Assembly: GCA_902789555.1 (NCBI GenBank)
Contig: CADAOF010000003.1
Span: 91,828 to 155,827 of the forward strand
Source of the DNA: an uncultured Lachnospiraceae bacterium
Lineage (GTDB): Bacteria; Bacillota; Clostridia; Lachnospirales; Lachnospiraceae
Direction: 5' to 3'
DNA: 64,000 nucleotides
This document shows, piece by piece, positions 19,192-26,541 of this stretch (the first letter of the stretch is position 1; the number at the start of each line of letters is the position of its first letter). Both the position numbers and the translations under genes were made by a program. The notes beneath the pieces are model-generated. The model searched no databases, was not told where the DNA came from, and worked only from the letters and a program-made list of their open reading frames with translations.

Positions 19192-19544
19192 ACATTCAGA
19201 TCTTCGGGACGAAAAAGAGCGCGGATACGCGCAAGGCGGAGCGCTGGTTCAAGGAGCGCCGCATCCGCTTCCAGGCGGTGGACCTTGCGGAAAAGGGCCT
19301 TTCCAAAGGCGAATTCCAGAAGGTCGCGCAGACGGTCGGCGGGCTCGACGCCATGATCGATCCGGACTGCAGGGATAAGGATCTGCTCGCGCTCATCAAA
19401 TATATCGCTGCGGAAGACAGGCTGCAGAAGGTGCTGGAAAACCAGGCCGTGCTGAAACAGCCCGTTGTCCGGAACGGCAGCAAGGCCACCGTCGGCTATC
19501 AGCCGGAGGTGTGGAAAAGCTGGGAACAGGAAGAAAAGCAATGA
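19188..19544 (+). CDS. ArsC/Spx-family thioredoxin-fold protein lacking the catalytic cysteine
   Basis: A 118-residue protein of the arsenate-reductase-related (ArsC/YffB/Spx) thioredoxin fold. It begins IQIFGTKKSADTRKAERWF; in related proteins the active-site Cys sits about where SAD occurs (typically NCDT or KCFDT). No cysteine is present at the active site; the only one I see lies in DPDCRDKD, near residue 63. The C-terminal part (QPVVRNGSKATVGYQPEVW) matches the fold. It is therefore unlikely to reduce arsenate by the usual route and may be a binding protein. It overlaps both neighbours by four bases. Confidence 0.85.
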   Translation: MNIQIFGTKKSADTRKAERWFKERRIRFQAVDLAEKGLSKGEFQKVAQTVGGLDAMIDPDCRDKDLLALIKYIAAEDRLQKVLENQAVLKQPVVRNGSKATVGYQPEVWKSWEQEEKQ

Positions 19545-20197
19545 AAGAACTGAAAACGAACGGGATCACGTTCATCGACGCCGTGCCGGGAGGAGACGGC
19601 TCGTGGTACTATGGCCTCAGCTTCGATCAGGGCGACCTGTACGAGGCAGAGGAGATCTTTAAGGACGGCCGAGAAGTACGGGGCAGGGAATTCTGCCTGA
19701 TCAGCTTCCCGGAGGGAGAGGTCTTCCGGCCGCTTCAAAAGCGCACGGGCGCCTATCCCGCGGAGGCCGTGTACGAAAACGGCAAGATATGGTTCCCGGA
19801 AGCTGATTTCCCGGCAGGCCTCATCCGGATCTTTGCCTTCGACTGTGAAAGCCATGAGACGGAGACCGCGGCGGAGATCCCTCTTTCTGCCGTGAAGGAC
19901 TGCTACAACCTGCAGCTGCACGTCCGCCCGCTTTGCTTATCGCGCCAGGGCGGCGCTGACGGACTGTTTGAGATCGTCTGGCCGGAAAAAGCCGCTTTTC
20001 CTCTTGATCCGCACGAGAGTTTCTTCCTGCGGGACGGCGGGAAACTCTATTTCAACCGCTGGGACGAAGAGGGGGAAGGCGACGGGTACCGCTACTGGGA
20101 AGAGACTGTCGTGAGGGACCTTAAGGGGAATATCCTCGAAGTCCTTCCGGGTGACGTGCGGCTCATGCCGGACGGCGAGATCTGGCACCTTGGCTGA
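19541..20197 (+). CDS. Uncharacterised protein, beta-rich
   Basis: A 218-residue soluble protein I do not recognise. It is rich in Trp, Tyr, Phe and acidic residues, with repeated short strands separated by Asp/Gly turns (for example FIDAVPGGDGSWYYGLSF and FFLRDGGKLYFNRWDEEGEG), suggesting a beta-propeller- or sandwich-like fold. No signal peptide or membrane segment. The ATG overlaps the stop of the ArsC-like gene (ATGA), so it is translated from the same message as the hydrolase and ArsC-like protein. Confidence 0.7.
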   Translation: MKELKTNGITFIDAVPGGDGSWYYGLSFDQGDLYEAEEIFKDGREVRGREFCLISFPEGEVFRPLQKRTGAYPAEAVYENGKIWFPEADFPAGLIRIFAFDCESHETETAAEIPLSAVKDCYNLQLHVRPLCLSRQGGADGLFEIVWPEKAAFPLDPHESFFLRDGGKLYFNRWDEEGEGDGYRYWEETVVRDLKGNILEVLPGDVRLMPDGEIWHLG

Positions 20198-20216
20198 ACC
20201 TGCAAGGAGAGAAACG

Positions 20217-20819
20217 ATGGATGCACGTGAATTCTTAGACATCCTGCACGTGGCGGAGCGGCTTAAAGATACGCCGCGCCACTGCACCACTTCGAAGAGA
20301 CGCACCGAGAGCGTTGCCGAACACAGCTGGCGCATCTCGCTCATGGCCTTCCTGCTGAGGCGCGAGTTCCCCGAACTGGACATCGACCGGGTCGTGGACA
20401 TGTGCCTGATCCACGATCTCGGCGAATGCTTTACCGGGGATATTCCGACCTTCCTGAAGACCGACGCCGACCGGGATACGGAGGACAGCCTGCTCGCGAG
20501 ATGGGTAAGGACGCTCCCGCCCGAAGTCTCGGCGGAAATGGCCGGCCTGTACGCCGAAATGGACGCCCAGGAAACGCCCGAGGCGAAGCTGTATAAGTCG
20601 CTGGACAAGCTCGAAGCCGTCATCCAGCACAACGAATCGCCCCTTGATACCTGGGAGCCGCATGAGTACGAACTGAACAAAAAGTATGCGTTCGATACCG
20701 TGAGCTGGTCGTCCTGGCTGACCGCGCTCCGCCGGGAGATCCTCGCGGATACCCTGGAAAAGATCGCCACTGAGGGCGGTGAGGCCGAAGGCAGTGCGGA
20801 CGCGCCTGCCGGAAACTGA
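20217..20819 (+). CDS. HD-domain hydrolase (YfbR/HDDC2-like 5'-nucleotidase)
   Basis: A 200-residue HD-superfamily protein. Metal ligands are visible as AEHSWR near residue 40 (first His), MCLIHDLGE near 65 (the HD pair), and a later Asp in LYKSLDKLEAV. This spacing matches the YfbR/HDDC2 group, which removes phosphate from deoxynucleoside monophosphates. The start at 20217 follows AAGGAGAG and gives the usual length. Together with the NT5C protein at 22501 it suggests nucleotide-pool cleaning, which is inference. Confidence 0.85.
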   Translation: MDAREFLDILHVAERLKDTPRHCTTSKRRTESVAEHSWRISLMAFLLRREFPELDIDRVVDMCLIHDLGECFTGDIPTFLKTDADRDTEDSLLARWVRTLPPEVSAEMAGLYAEMDAQETPEAKLYKSLDKLEAVIQHNESPLDTWEPHEYELNKKYAFDTVSWSSWLTALRREILADTLEKIATEGGEAEGSADAPAGN

Positions 20820-20832
20820 AAAGGAGAGGATC

Positions 20833-21798
20833 ATGGCTTTTTCGGATAAGCTGAACGGCTTCTGGGAGGAAGGATACCACTATTATCTGGAATTCCGCGA
20901 TGAGAAGATGACGCTGCGCCGCTACGACCGCGTGATCGAACTGGAGACGAACATCAGCTACGACGCGGCAGCGATGGAGCGCGGGGAAAGCGTCGTCATC
21001 ACGCCTGAAAACGACCGCATCTCGAGCGGCCTTACGGGCAACATGATGCGCGAGATCCACGAGATCCGTTTTGAGGACGGCATCATCCATCTGACGCTGC
21101 ACGACTATGCTGACGAATACCTGCCCTACACCCTGAAAAAGACGGAGCGCGGTCCCTTCGACCATATCGTGATCCGCGACGATGAATTCCTGGATAGCCT
21201 TCAGGGAGTCTGGAAGGAGTGGGGCGCGAAGAGCGGAGGAAACGACCTCGTCATCAGGGGAAACCACCTAAAGTGGGGCATCTGGGGCGAAGACGATTTC
21301 CATGTGATCAGCTACAACTATGACGGCCGGTACGATCCGGACCGCGTGTATCTGGTACCGGAGGACTTAACGCGCGACAGCTTCAGGGGCTTTACGAAGT
21401 TTGACGTGAAGCCGGACATGCTGATCACGACCATGATGGTGTGCGACATGAGCATGCCGTCGACGGTCTTTGCCCGGGAAAACATGCTGGATAAGATCGC
21501 GGTCCCCGAATCGGCCAAAAGGGCGCCGCGGAACACGATGATGGCTCCCGGTACCGGCGGGTCGATGACTATGGGCATGGGCAGCATCTTCGGCATGGGC
21601 ATGATGCCGCAGCCGGACATCCGTCCAATGGGAACGCCTGAACCGGAACCTCATCCTGCTCCCGCGCCCGGCCTGGCCGCGAAACAGGGACCGACCATTC
21701 TGGATGACGGCAGTACCTTCTGCCCCGACTGCGGGACGAAACTGGAAGCGCCCATTCCGAAATTCTGCTGGAACTGCGGCACCCGCATTAGGAAGTAA
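20833..21798 (+). CDS. Uncharacterised protein with C-terminal zinc ribbon
   Basis: A 321-residue soluble protein. The first about 240 residues look like two lipocalin-like repeats (LNGFWEEGYHYYLEFRDEK near the start; LQGVWKEWGAKSGGNDLVI near 125), both starting with a G-x-W that opens a beta-barrel in such folds. A Met/Gly/Pro-rich linker (about 240-290) leads to a zinc ribbon (FCPDCGTKLE ... CWNCGTRI). Function is unknown. GGAGAGG precedes the chosen ATG, 13 bases after the HD gene. Confidence 0.7.
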   Translation: MAFSDKLNGFWEEGYHYYLEFRDEKMTLRRYDRVIELETNISYDAAAMERGESVVITPENDRISSGLTGNMMREIHEIRFEDGIIHLTLHDYADEYLPYTLKKTERGPFDHIVIRDDEFLDSLQGVWKEWGAKSGGNDLVIRGNHLKWGIWGEDDFHVISYNYDGRYDPDRVYLVPEDLTRDSFRGFTKFDVKPDMLITTMMVCDMSMPSTVFARENMLDKIAVPESAKRAPRNTMMAPGTGGSMTMGMGSIFGMGMMPQPDIRPMGTPEPEPHPAPAPGLAAKQGPTILDDGSTFCPDCGTKLEAPIPKFCWNCGTRIRK

Positions 21799-21801
21799 GC
21801 G

Positions 21802-22485
21802 ATGATCGGCGATCTTTGCATCCGAACGAAGAAGGACCTGACCGACGCCGTGGAGGCGTACGGCTTCCTTCCGCTGTTTGCGAACTCCGTTCCCGGCTTC
21901 TCCGTGGAGGAGCACGCCGTCCCGGAGATCTGGTATTCTCCGGGCAGCGACGACTGGCCGGTCTGGGAATGGAAAGGACCGGTGATCCGCGAAAGCGGCT
22001 GCGCCTACGGCAAGTTCTTCGAAAAGAAGGCCGTCTTCATCAGCCGGGAATGGTTCCCGGACTTCGCGAACTTCCGGCGGGACGGCTACGATTTCGACGC
22101 CCGCTGGGATGACGGCCTTGCTTCCTACGCGGATAAGGACCTGTATGAACTGCTGGAAGCAAACGCCCCCGTCGTTTCTACCGGCCTGAAGCGGCTCGGC
22201 GGTTACGGAAAGGGCGGACGGAAGGGCTTTGAGACCGTCATCACGCGCCTTCAGGCGCAGGGCTATGTCCTGATCAGTGACTTCGTCTACGCGAGAAGCA
22301 GGGACGGGAACACCTACGGCTGGGGCCTGTCGCAGTATTCGACGCCGGAACGCTTTTTCGGCCCTTCCTTCCGGGAATCGGTCTACGTACGCACGCCCGA
22401 AGAATCTTACGAACGCATTCTGCGGCACCTCCGGACGGTCCTGCCTGAGGCCGATGAGAGACTCATCCGGAAGATCCTGAAATAA
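21802..22485 (+). CDS. AlkZ-related protein
   Basis: A 227-residue protein resembling, from memory, Clostridia proteins named AlkZ-related, distant relatives of a DNA glycosylase acting on crosslinks. Supporting segments are EAYGFLPLFANSVPGFSVEE, GYGKGGRKGFETVITRLQ and YVLISDFVY; the last matches the conserved C-terminal part of the group. I cannot identify a catalytic QxQ motif, so glycosylase activity is doubtful. It starts three bases after the zinc-ribbon gene, using AGGAAG inside that gene's end. Confidence 0.65.
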   Translation: MIGDLCIRTKKDLTDAVEAYGFLPLFANSVPGFSVEEHAVPEIWYSPGSDDWPVWEWKGPVIRESGCAYGKFFEKKAVFISREWFPDFANFRRDGYDFDARWDDGLASYADKDLYELLEANAPVVSTGLKRLGGYGKGGRKGFETVITRLQAQGYVLISDFVYARSRDGNTYGWGLSQYSTPERFFGPSFRESVYVRTPEESYERILRHLRTVLPEADERLIRKILK

Positions 22486-22500
22486 GAGAGGAAACAGACC

Positions 22501-23061
22501 ATGACGATCCTTGTGGACATGGACGATACGATAGAGCAGCTGCTGAAGGAATGGATCCGCAGCGTGAATGAAAAGTTCGGGCGTTCTGCAGCGGTCGACG
22601 AAGTGAAAAGCTGGAACGTGGCGGCAGTCTACCCGGGGCTTTCCTGGGAAGATGTCTACATGGTCACGGTCGAACCCGGTTTCTGGGGCAGGGTGGAGCC
22701 CATCCCCGGCGCTGCCGAAGGTTTGAAAAAACTGATGGACAGAGGACACGACGTCATGATCGTGACCGCGACCTACTATGAATCGGTGCCGGAAAAGATG
22801 CGGGACTTGCTGTTTAAGTATTTCCCCTTCCTCAGCTGGGACCAGGTGATCATCACCTCGAGGAAGCAGATGATCAAGGGCGACGTCCTGATCGACGACG
22901 GCGTCCACAACCTTGAGGGCGGTGATTACGCGAAGATCCTGGTGACGGCGCCGCACAACGTTGACTACGATGCCGAAGCGAACGGCATGATCCGGGTGAA
23001 GGACTGGGATGAGATCCTGAGCGCCGTCGAAACGCTGGAGAGAAATGCGGCGGAAGCGTGA
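22501..23061 (+). CDS. 5'(3')-deoxyribonucleotidase-like HAD protein (NT5C family)
   Basis: A 186-residue HAD-fold protein. Motif I is LVDMDDTIE at residues 4-12, motif II includes VMIVTATYY near 82, and motif III/IV is GDVLIDDGVHN near 125. The layout matches NT5C proteins, which dephosphorylate deoxyribonucleotides. It lies in the same plus-strand run as the HD-type nucleotidase, with GAGAGGAAA before the ATG. Confidence 0.85.
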   Translation: MTILVDMDDTIEQLLKEWIRSVNEKFGRSAAVDEVKSWNVAAVYPGLSWEDVYMVTVEPGFWGRVEPIPGAAEGLKKLMDRGHDVMIVTATYYESVPEKMRDLLFKYFPFLSWDQVIITSRKQMIKGDVLIDDGVHNLEGGDYAKILVTAPHNVDYDAEANGMIRVKDWDEILSAVETLERNAAEA

Positions 23062-23131
23062 TGCGGGAAGAACATCAGCTGAAGCAGAAAGATCTCTACG
23101 GCGGTTCTGCCGTATTCAGGAGGAGATGAAC

Positions 23132-23467
23132 ATGAAAGAATTTCTTACGCAGCACCTCGAACTCGTGCTTGCAGCAGCCGCTGTATGCGTTTTCGCCATT
23201 GCAGTAGTGAGATTGCTCAGGAAGGCCAAACGCATCGACAGGGAAGGCCTCGTCGCCGACGCGGTCGTCTCCGGTTTCAGGGAGTCCTACGACTCGGAGA
23301 CCCACAGCCGGTCCTACACGACCATGGTCAGATTTACGGACCGGGACGGTGTGGTGCGCGAATGCCCGATGGCCATTTCGTCGGAGATCAAATACGAAGT
23401 GGGACAGGAACTCCGCATCAAATATCTGCCGGGCGAATACAAAATGGTTCGCGAAGTGAAGGAGTGA
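23132..23467 (+). CDS. Small membrane protein, DUF3592-like
   Basis: A 111-residue protein with one N-terminal membrane helix (about residues 9-26) and a beta-rich domain of the DUF3592 kind (VADAVVSGFRESYDSETHSR, then VRFTDRDGVVREC and GQELRIKYLPGE). The start at 23132 is preferred over the ATG at 23126 because AGGAGG (23119-23124) would leave only one base of spacing to the earlier codon. Function is unknown. Confidence 0.7.
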   Translation: MKEFLTQHLELVLAAAAVCVFAIAVVRLLRKAKRIDREGLVADAVVSGFRESYDSETHSRSYTTMVRFTDRDGVVRECPMAISSEIKYEVGQELRIKYLPGEYKMVREVKE

Positions 23468-23494
23468 GCCGGCTGATTTTGCGGGAGGTGAGTG

Positions 23495-24904
23495 ATGACT
23501 GAGAAGGCGGGCAGGGCCCCGGCGGACAGAGAGAAGATATTTGCCGACATGCCGGTCGGCAGGGCTCTCTATGCCATGGCGGCGCCTACGGTCATCAGTC
23601 AGCTCATCAACCTGATCTACAACATGGTTGACGCCTTCTACATCGGGCGGACCGGCGACCCCTACAAGATGGCTGCCACGACCATTACCATCTCGCTCAT
23701 GATGCTGAACGTCGCATTCGGCAACCTCTTCGGGATCGGCGGCGGGAGCCTCATTGCCCGTCTGATGGGGCTGGGCAGGCATGACGAGGCGAAAGCGGTC
23801 AGCAGCTTTGCTGTCTGCGCGACGCTGGTGACAGCAGTTCTTTATGCCGCGGCGGTCGGCCTGTTCCGGGAACCGCTCCTGCGCTTTCTCGGCGCGTCCG
23901 ACGCAACGATCGGCTATGCCTCGAGCTATGCGACGATCGTCCTCGTGATCGGGCTGCTGCCGATGATGCTGTCGCAGGTGCTCGCGCATCTGCTGCGGAA
24001 CGTCGGCTGCGCAAAGGAGGCGAGCATCGGCCTGTCGGGCGGCGGGATCCTCAACATGATCCTGGACCCGCTGTTCATGTTCGTGATCCTGCCGAAGGGG
24101 ATGGAAGTGACCGGTGCGGCGGCCGCGACGGCGCTTTCCAACTTCTGTGCCTGCTTTTACCTGCTCAGCGTTTACCGCAGGGCTGCAAAAGACGCGCCGC
24201 TCAGCCTGCGCCCGGCCGATGCCCGCAGCGTGAGTCCGGAGAACCGGCGGAGCATCTTCGCGGTCGGGCTTCCCTCCGCGATCCAGCTGGCACTGTTCGA
24301 TCTCGCCAATATCTGCGCGAACAAACTGGCCGCGGCACACAGTGACCTGGTGCTGGCCGGCCTCGGCATCGTCATGAAGATCGAGCGGATCCCCAACGCC
24401 GTCAACATCGGCATCTGCCAGGGCATGATGCCGATCGTGGCTTACAACTATTCCTCCGGCAACCACGCGCGCATGCATGAAACGATGCGCAAGGCGAGGC
24501 TGTACGGCCTTCTGATCGCAGGGGCGAGCATTGCCCTGCTGGAGATCTTCGCCAGACCGGTCTCTCAGCTGTTCCTGAGCACCTCGGCAGGTGACACTGC
24601 GGCAGCCGTCACGACACTCGGCTTTGCGGCACTGTTCCTCAGGATCCGTGCCATTGCCTCACCCGGCCAGTTTCTCTGCTATAACTCCTCGTTTTCCATG
24701 CAGGCGATCGGCAGCGGCAGTGCGCCGCTCCTTCTGGCATGCATCCGGGAACTGCTCATGTACGTTCCGCTCATGTTTCTGCTGGACGGCCTGTTCGGTG
24801 AGATCGGCCTTGCGGCAGCGCTTCCGGCGGGAGAGTGGCTGACTGCGGTCTTCGCGGTCATCCTGCTGCGGCGGGTACTGCGCAGGAAAGCCGTACAGGC
24901 TTGA
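23495..24904 (+). CDS. MATE family efflux transporter
   Basis: A 469-residue protein with about 12 membrane helices in two homologous halves. It begins PVGRALYAMAAPTVISQLIN and continues NMVDAFYIGR, typical of MATE proteins; GILNMILDPLFMFVI ends the first half. MATE transporters export cationic drugs or metabolites using Na+ or H+; the substrate is unknown. GGGAGGTG precedes an overlapping GTG/ATG; ATG at 23495 is chosen. The promoter of the next transcription unit begins inside its stop codon. Confidence 0.93.
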   Translation: MTEKAGRAPADREKIFADMPVGRALYAMAAPTVISQLINLIYNMVDAFYIGRTGDPYKMAATTITISLMMLNVAFGNLFGIGGGSLIARLMGLGRHDEAKAVSSFAVCATLVTAVLYAAAVGLFREPLLRFLGASDATIGYASSYATIVLVIGLLPMMLSQVLAHLLRNVGCAKEASIGLSGGGILNMILDPLFMFVILPKGMEVTGAAAATALSNFCACFYLLSVYRRAAKDAPLSLRPADARSVSPENRRSIFAVGLPSAIQLALFDLANICANKLAAAHSDLVLAGLGIVMKIERIPNAVNIGICQGMMPIVAYNYSSGNHARMHETMRKARLYGLLIAGASIALLEIFARPVSQLFLSTSAGDTAAAVTTLGFAALFLRIRAIASPGQFLCYNSSFSMQAIGSGSAPLLLACIRELLMYVPLMFLLDGLFGEIGLAAALPAGEWLTAVFAVILLRRVLRRKAVQA

Positions 24905-24930
24905 CATCATCCGCAGGATAGTGATACATT
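24901..24930 (+). promoter_or_regulatory. Sigma-A promoter of the riboswitch-controlled transporter
   Basis: Perfect TTGACA (24901-24906), overlapping the MATE stop, 18-base spacer, then TACATT (24925-24930). The predicted start is about 24937, where the aptamer begins. Confidence 0.75.
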
Positions 24931-24936
24931 CATCCG

Positions 24937-25015
24937 TGTACAGACTGAACAGGCGCGGCCTGAGGCCGCAGCCGGGCCCGTGGCAGTGGAGAAGATCCGC
25001 AGGACAGCAGTTACA
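24937..25015 (+). promoter_or_regulatory. NiCo riboswitch aptamer (czcD-type, senses Ni2+/Co2+)
   Basis: The sequence follows the NiCo riboswitch layout: ACTGAACAGGC (24944 on), a GCGGCC/GGCCGC hairpin, the conserved GCAGCCGGGC segment, a GTGGCAGTGGA/TCCGC hairpin with GAAG loop, and the conserved AGGACAG, closed by an imperfect P1 near both ends. This matches remembered examples of the family, in which a four-way junction binds cobalt or nickel cooperatively and turns on metal export. It sits directly in front of a cation diffusion facilitator. Confidence 0.85.
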
Positions 25016-25045
25016 GAAAGGACTGCAGTCCTGCGGTCTTTTATT
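24994..25045 (+). terminator. Expression-platform terminator overlapping the aptamer
   Basis: GATCCGCAGGACAGCAG (24994-25010), the 3' part of the aptamer, pairs almost perfectly with CTGCAGTCCTGCGGTC (25023-25038), followed by TTTT. Metal binding should hold AGGACAG in the aptamer and prevent the terminator, giving an ON switch. An alternative GGACTG/CAGTCC hairpin (25020-25031) could form in the ON state. Confidence 0.85.
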
Positions 25046-25070
25046 ACAGGATTCAGGAGGATCGCCGCCG

Positions 25071-25955
25071 GTGAAAAAGGAATCATCGTTTGAAGCCGTG
25101 GCAACACGGGTCTCAGGTGTCAGTATCGTCGTTAATCTGCTGTTGGCAGCGTTCAAGTTCGCGGCCGGCGTGATCGGGCGTTCCGGCGCCATGATCAGTG
25201 ACGCCGTGCATTCGTCGTCAGACGTGTTCGGGAGCCTCATCGTCATCGTGGGCGTCAGGATGTCCGAGAAGGCATCGGACAAGGATCATCCCTACGGCCA
25301 CGAGCGGATGGAGTGTGTGGCTTCGCTCATCCTTGCGGGGATCCTGGCCGCCGCGGGCTTTTCGATCGGAAAGGAAGCCGTAACGAGCGTGGTGACCCGC
25401 AGTTATGAAACAGCCGCCGCGCCAGGCCTCGTTGCGCTCATCGCCGCTGCAGTCTCGATCGCGGTCAAGGAAGGCATGTTCTGGTACACGCGGAACAATG
25501 CCGTAAGGATCCGCTCAAGCGCCCTGAAAGCAGAGGCCTGGCATCACCGTTCCGACGCTTTGTCCTCCGTCGGTGCCCTGATCGGCATCGGCGGGGCGCG
25601 GCTCGGCGCGGGGATCCTGGAGCCGGCCGCCAGCATCGTCATCTGCCTCTTCATTCTGAAGGTCGCCGTCGACATCTTCCGCGAAGCAGTCGATAACATG
25701 GTCGACCATGCCTGTGACGCGGAAACGGAGAGCGCGATCAGGCGCAGCGCTTCGGAAGAGGAAGGCGTCGTACGCGTCGACAGGCTGCGCACGCGCCAGT
25801 TCGGCCGCCGCGTCTATGTCGACATCGAGATCGCCGCGGACGGGGATCTTTCCCTCCGTGCGGCACATGACATCGCGCAGCGGGTCCATGACACGATCGA
25901 ACAGCGTTTTCCCGAGGTCAAGCACATCATGGTGCACGTGAACCCTTCGGACTGA
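25071..25955 (+). CDS. Cation diffusion facilitator family metal exporter
   Basis: A 294-residue CDF protein with six membrane helices and a cytoplasmic C-terminal domain. Metal-binding motifs are HSSSD in helix 2 (ISDAVHSSSDVFGS) and HHRSD in helix 5 (AEAWHHRSDAL); DHPYGHERME follows helix 2 as in the family. The start is GTG at 25071 behind AGGAGG (25055-25060); a longer frame back to 24921 would run through the riboswitch and terminator and is rejected. The upstream NiCo riboswitch argues for Co2+/Ni2+ export. Confidence 0.92.
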   Translation: MKKESSFEAVATRVSGVSIVVNLLLAAFKFAAGVIGRSGAMISDAVHSSSDVFGSLIVIVGVRMSEKASDKDHPYGHERMECVASLILAGILAAAGFSIGKEAVTSVVTRSYETAAAPGLVALIAAAVSIAVKEGMFWYTRNNAVRIRSSALKAEAWHHRSDALSSVGALIGIGGARLGAGILEPAASIVICLFILKVAVDIFREAVDNMVDHACDAETESAIRRSASEEEGVVRVDRLRTRQFGRRVYVDIEIAADGDLSLRAAHDIAQRVHDTIEQRFPEVKHIMVHVNPSD

Positions 25956-26055
25956 ACCTTTCGGAACGGGACGCCATCTTCGGCCTGCCGGCGTCGACTG
26001 CTGAAAAAACAGCGGAATCTGAAAAAAGAAGCAGCTGGATTTTCCCGGCTGCTTC

Positions 26056-26064
26056 TGCTATAAT
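26056..26064 (+). promoter_or_regulatory. Extended -10 promoter immediately before gtrA
   Basis: TGC then perfect TATAAT (26059-26064). Only seven bases separate it from the ATG at 26072, so transcription would begin at or very near the start codon. A GAAGCAGC/GCTGCTTC inverted repeat lies just upstream (about 26028-26055). Confidence 0.6.
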
Positions 26065-26071
26065 ATTTGCC

Positions 26072-26527
26072 ATGAAAATTTTTGAGAACAAAAACTGCCG
26101 CGAAATCATCCGTTACCTGATCGTGGGCGTTCTGACGACCGTCGTCAGCCTTGGCACGTATTACGGCCTGACGCTGACGGTGCTGGATCCGGATAATGCC
26201 GTCCAGCTGCAGATCGCCAACGTTCTGTCGTGGATCGCGGCGGTGACTTTTGCTTATTTCGCCAACCGGAAATACGTTTTCCGCAGTGAGAACAGAAACG
26301 TGCTGCAGGAAGCGGCGGCGTTTTTCGCTTCGCGGATCGGAACGCTGCTCATGGATATGGGCATCATGTTTGTCGGTGTTACGCTTCTCGGTTTCAGCGA
26401 TAAGATCATGAAACTTGCGGTCCAGGTCGCGGTCACGGTCGCCAACTATGTTTTCAGCAAGCTGATGGTGTTCAGAAAGAAGCCGGAGGACCCGGCGGAC
26501 AGCGGACAAGACAGAGAAAAGCCGTAA
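26072..26527 (+). CDS. GtrA family membrane protein
   Basis: A 151-residue protein with four membrane helices and the GtrA pattern: REIIRYLIVGVLTTVVSLGT at the start, NVLSWIAAVTFAYFANRKYV in the middle, and a late NYVFSKLMVF. GtrA proteins move or support undecaprenyl-phosphate-linked sugars in surface polysaccharide modification. No ribosome binding site precedes the ATG, and the promoter's -10 box ends seven bases before it. The phosphatase gene begins 15 bases downstream. Confidence 0.88.
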   Translation: MKIFENKNCREIIRYLIVGVLTTVVSLGTYYGLTLTVLDPDNAVQLQIANVLSWIAAVTFAYFANRKYVFRSENRNVLQEAAAFFASRIGTLLMDMGIMFVGVTLLGFSDKIMKLAVQVAVTVANYVFSKLMVFRKKPEDPADSGQDREKP

Positions 26528-26541
26528 GAGGAAGTGCAGTC

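Noticed and set aside
24921-25070. Longer N-terminus for the CDF exporter
   Set aside because: The frame passes through the riboswitch and terminator; GTG at 25071 with AGGAGG fits the family start.
26025-26056. Terminator of the CDF gene
   Set aside because: The hairpin lacks a T-run on the plus strand; the run is on the minus strand, where no gene needs it. Kept only as part of the gtrA promoter note.
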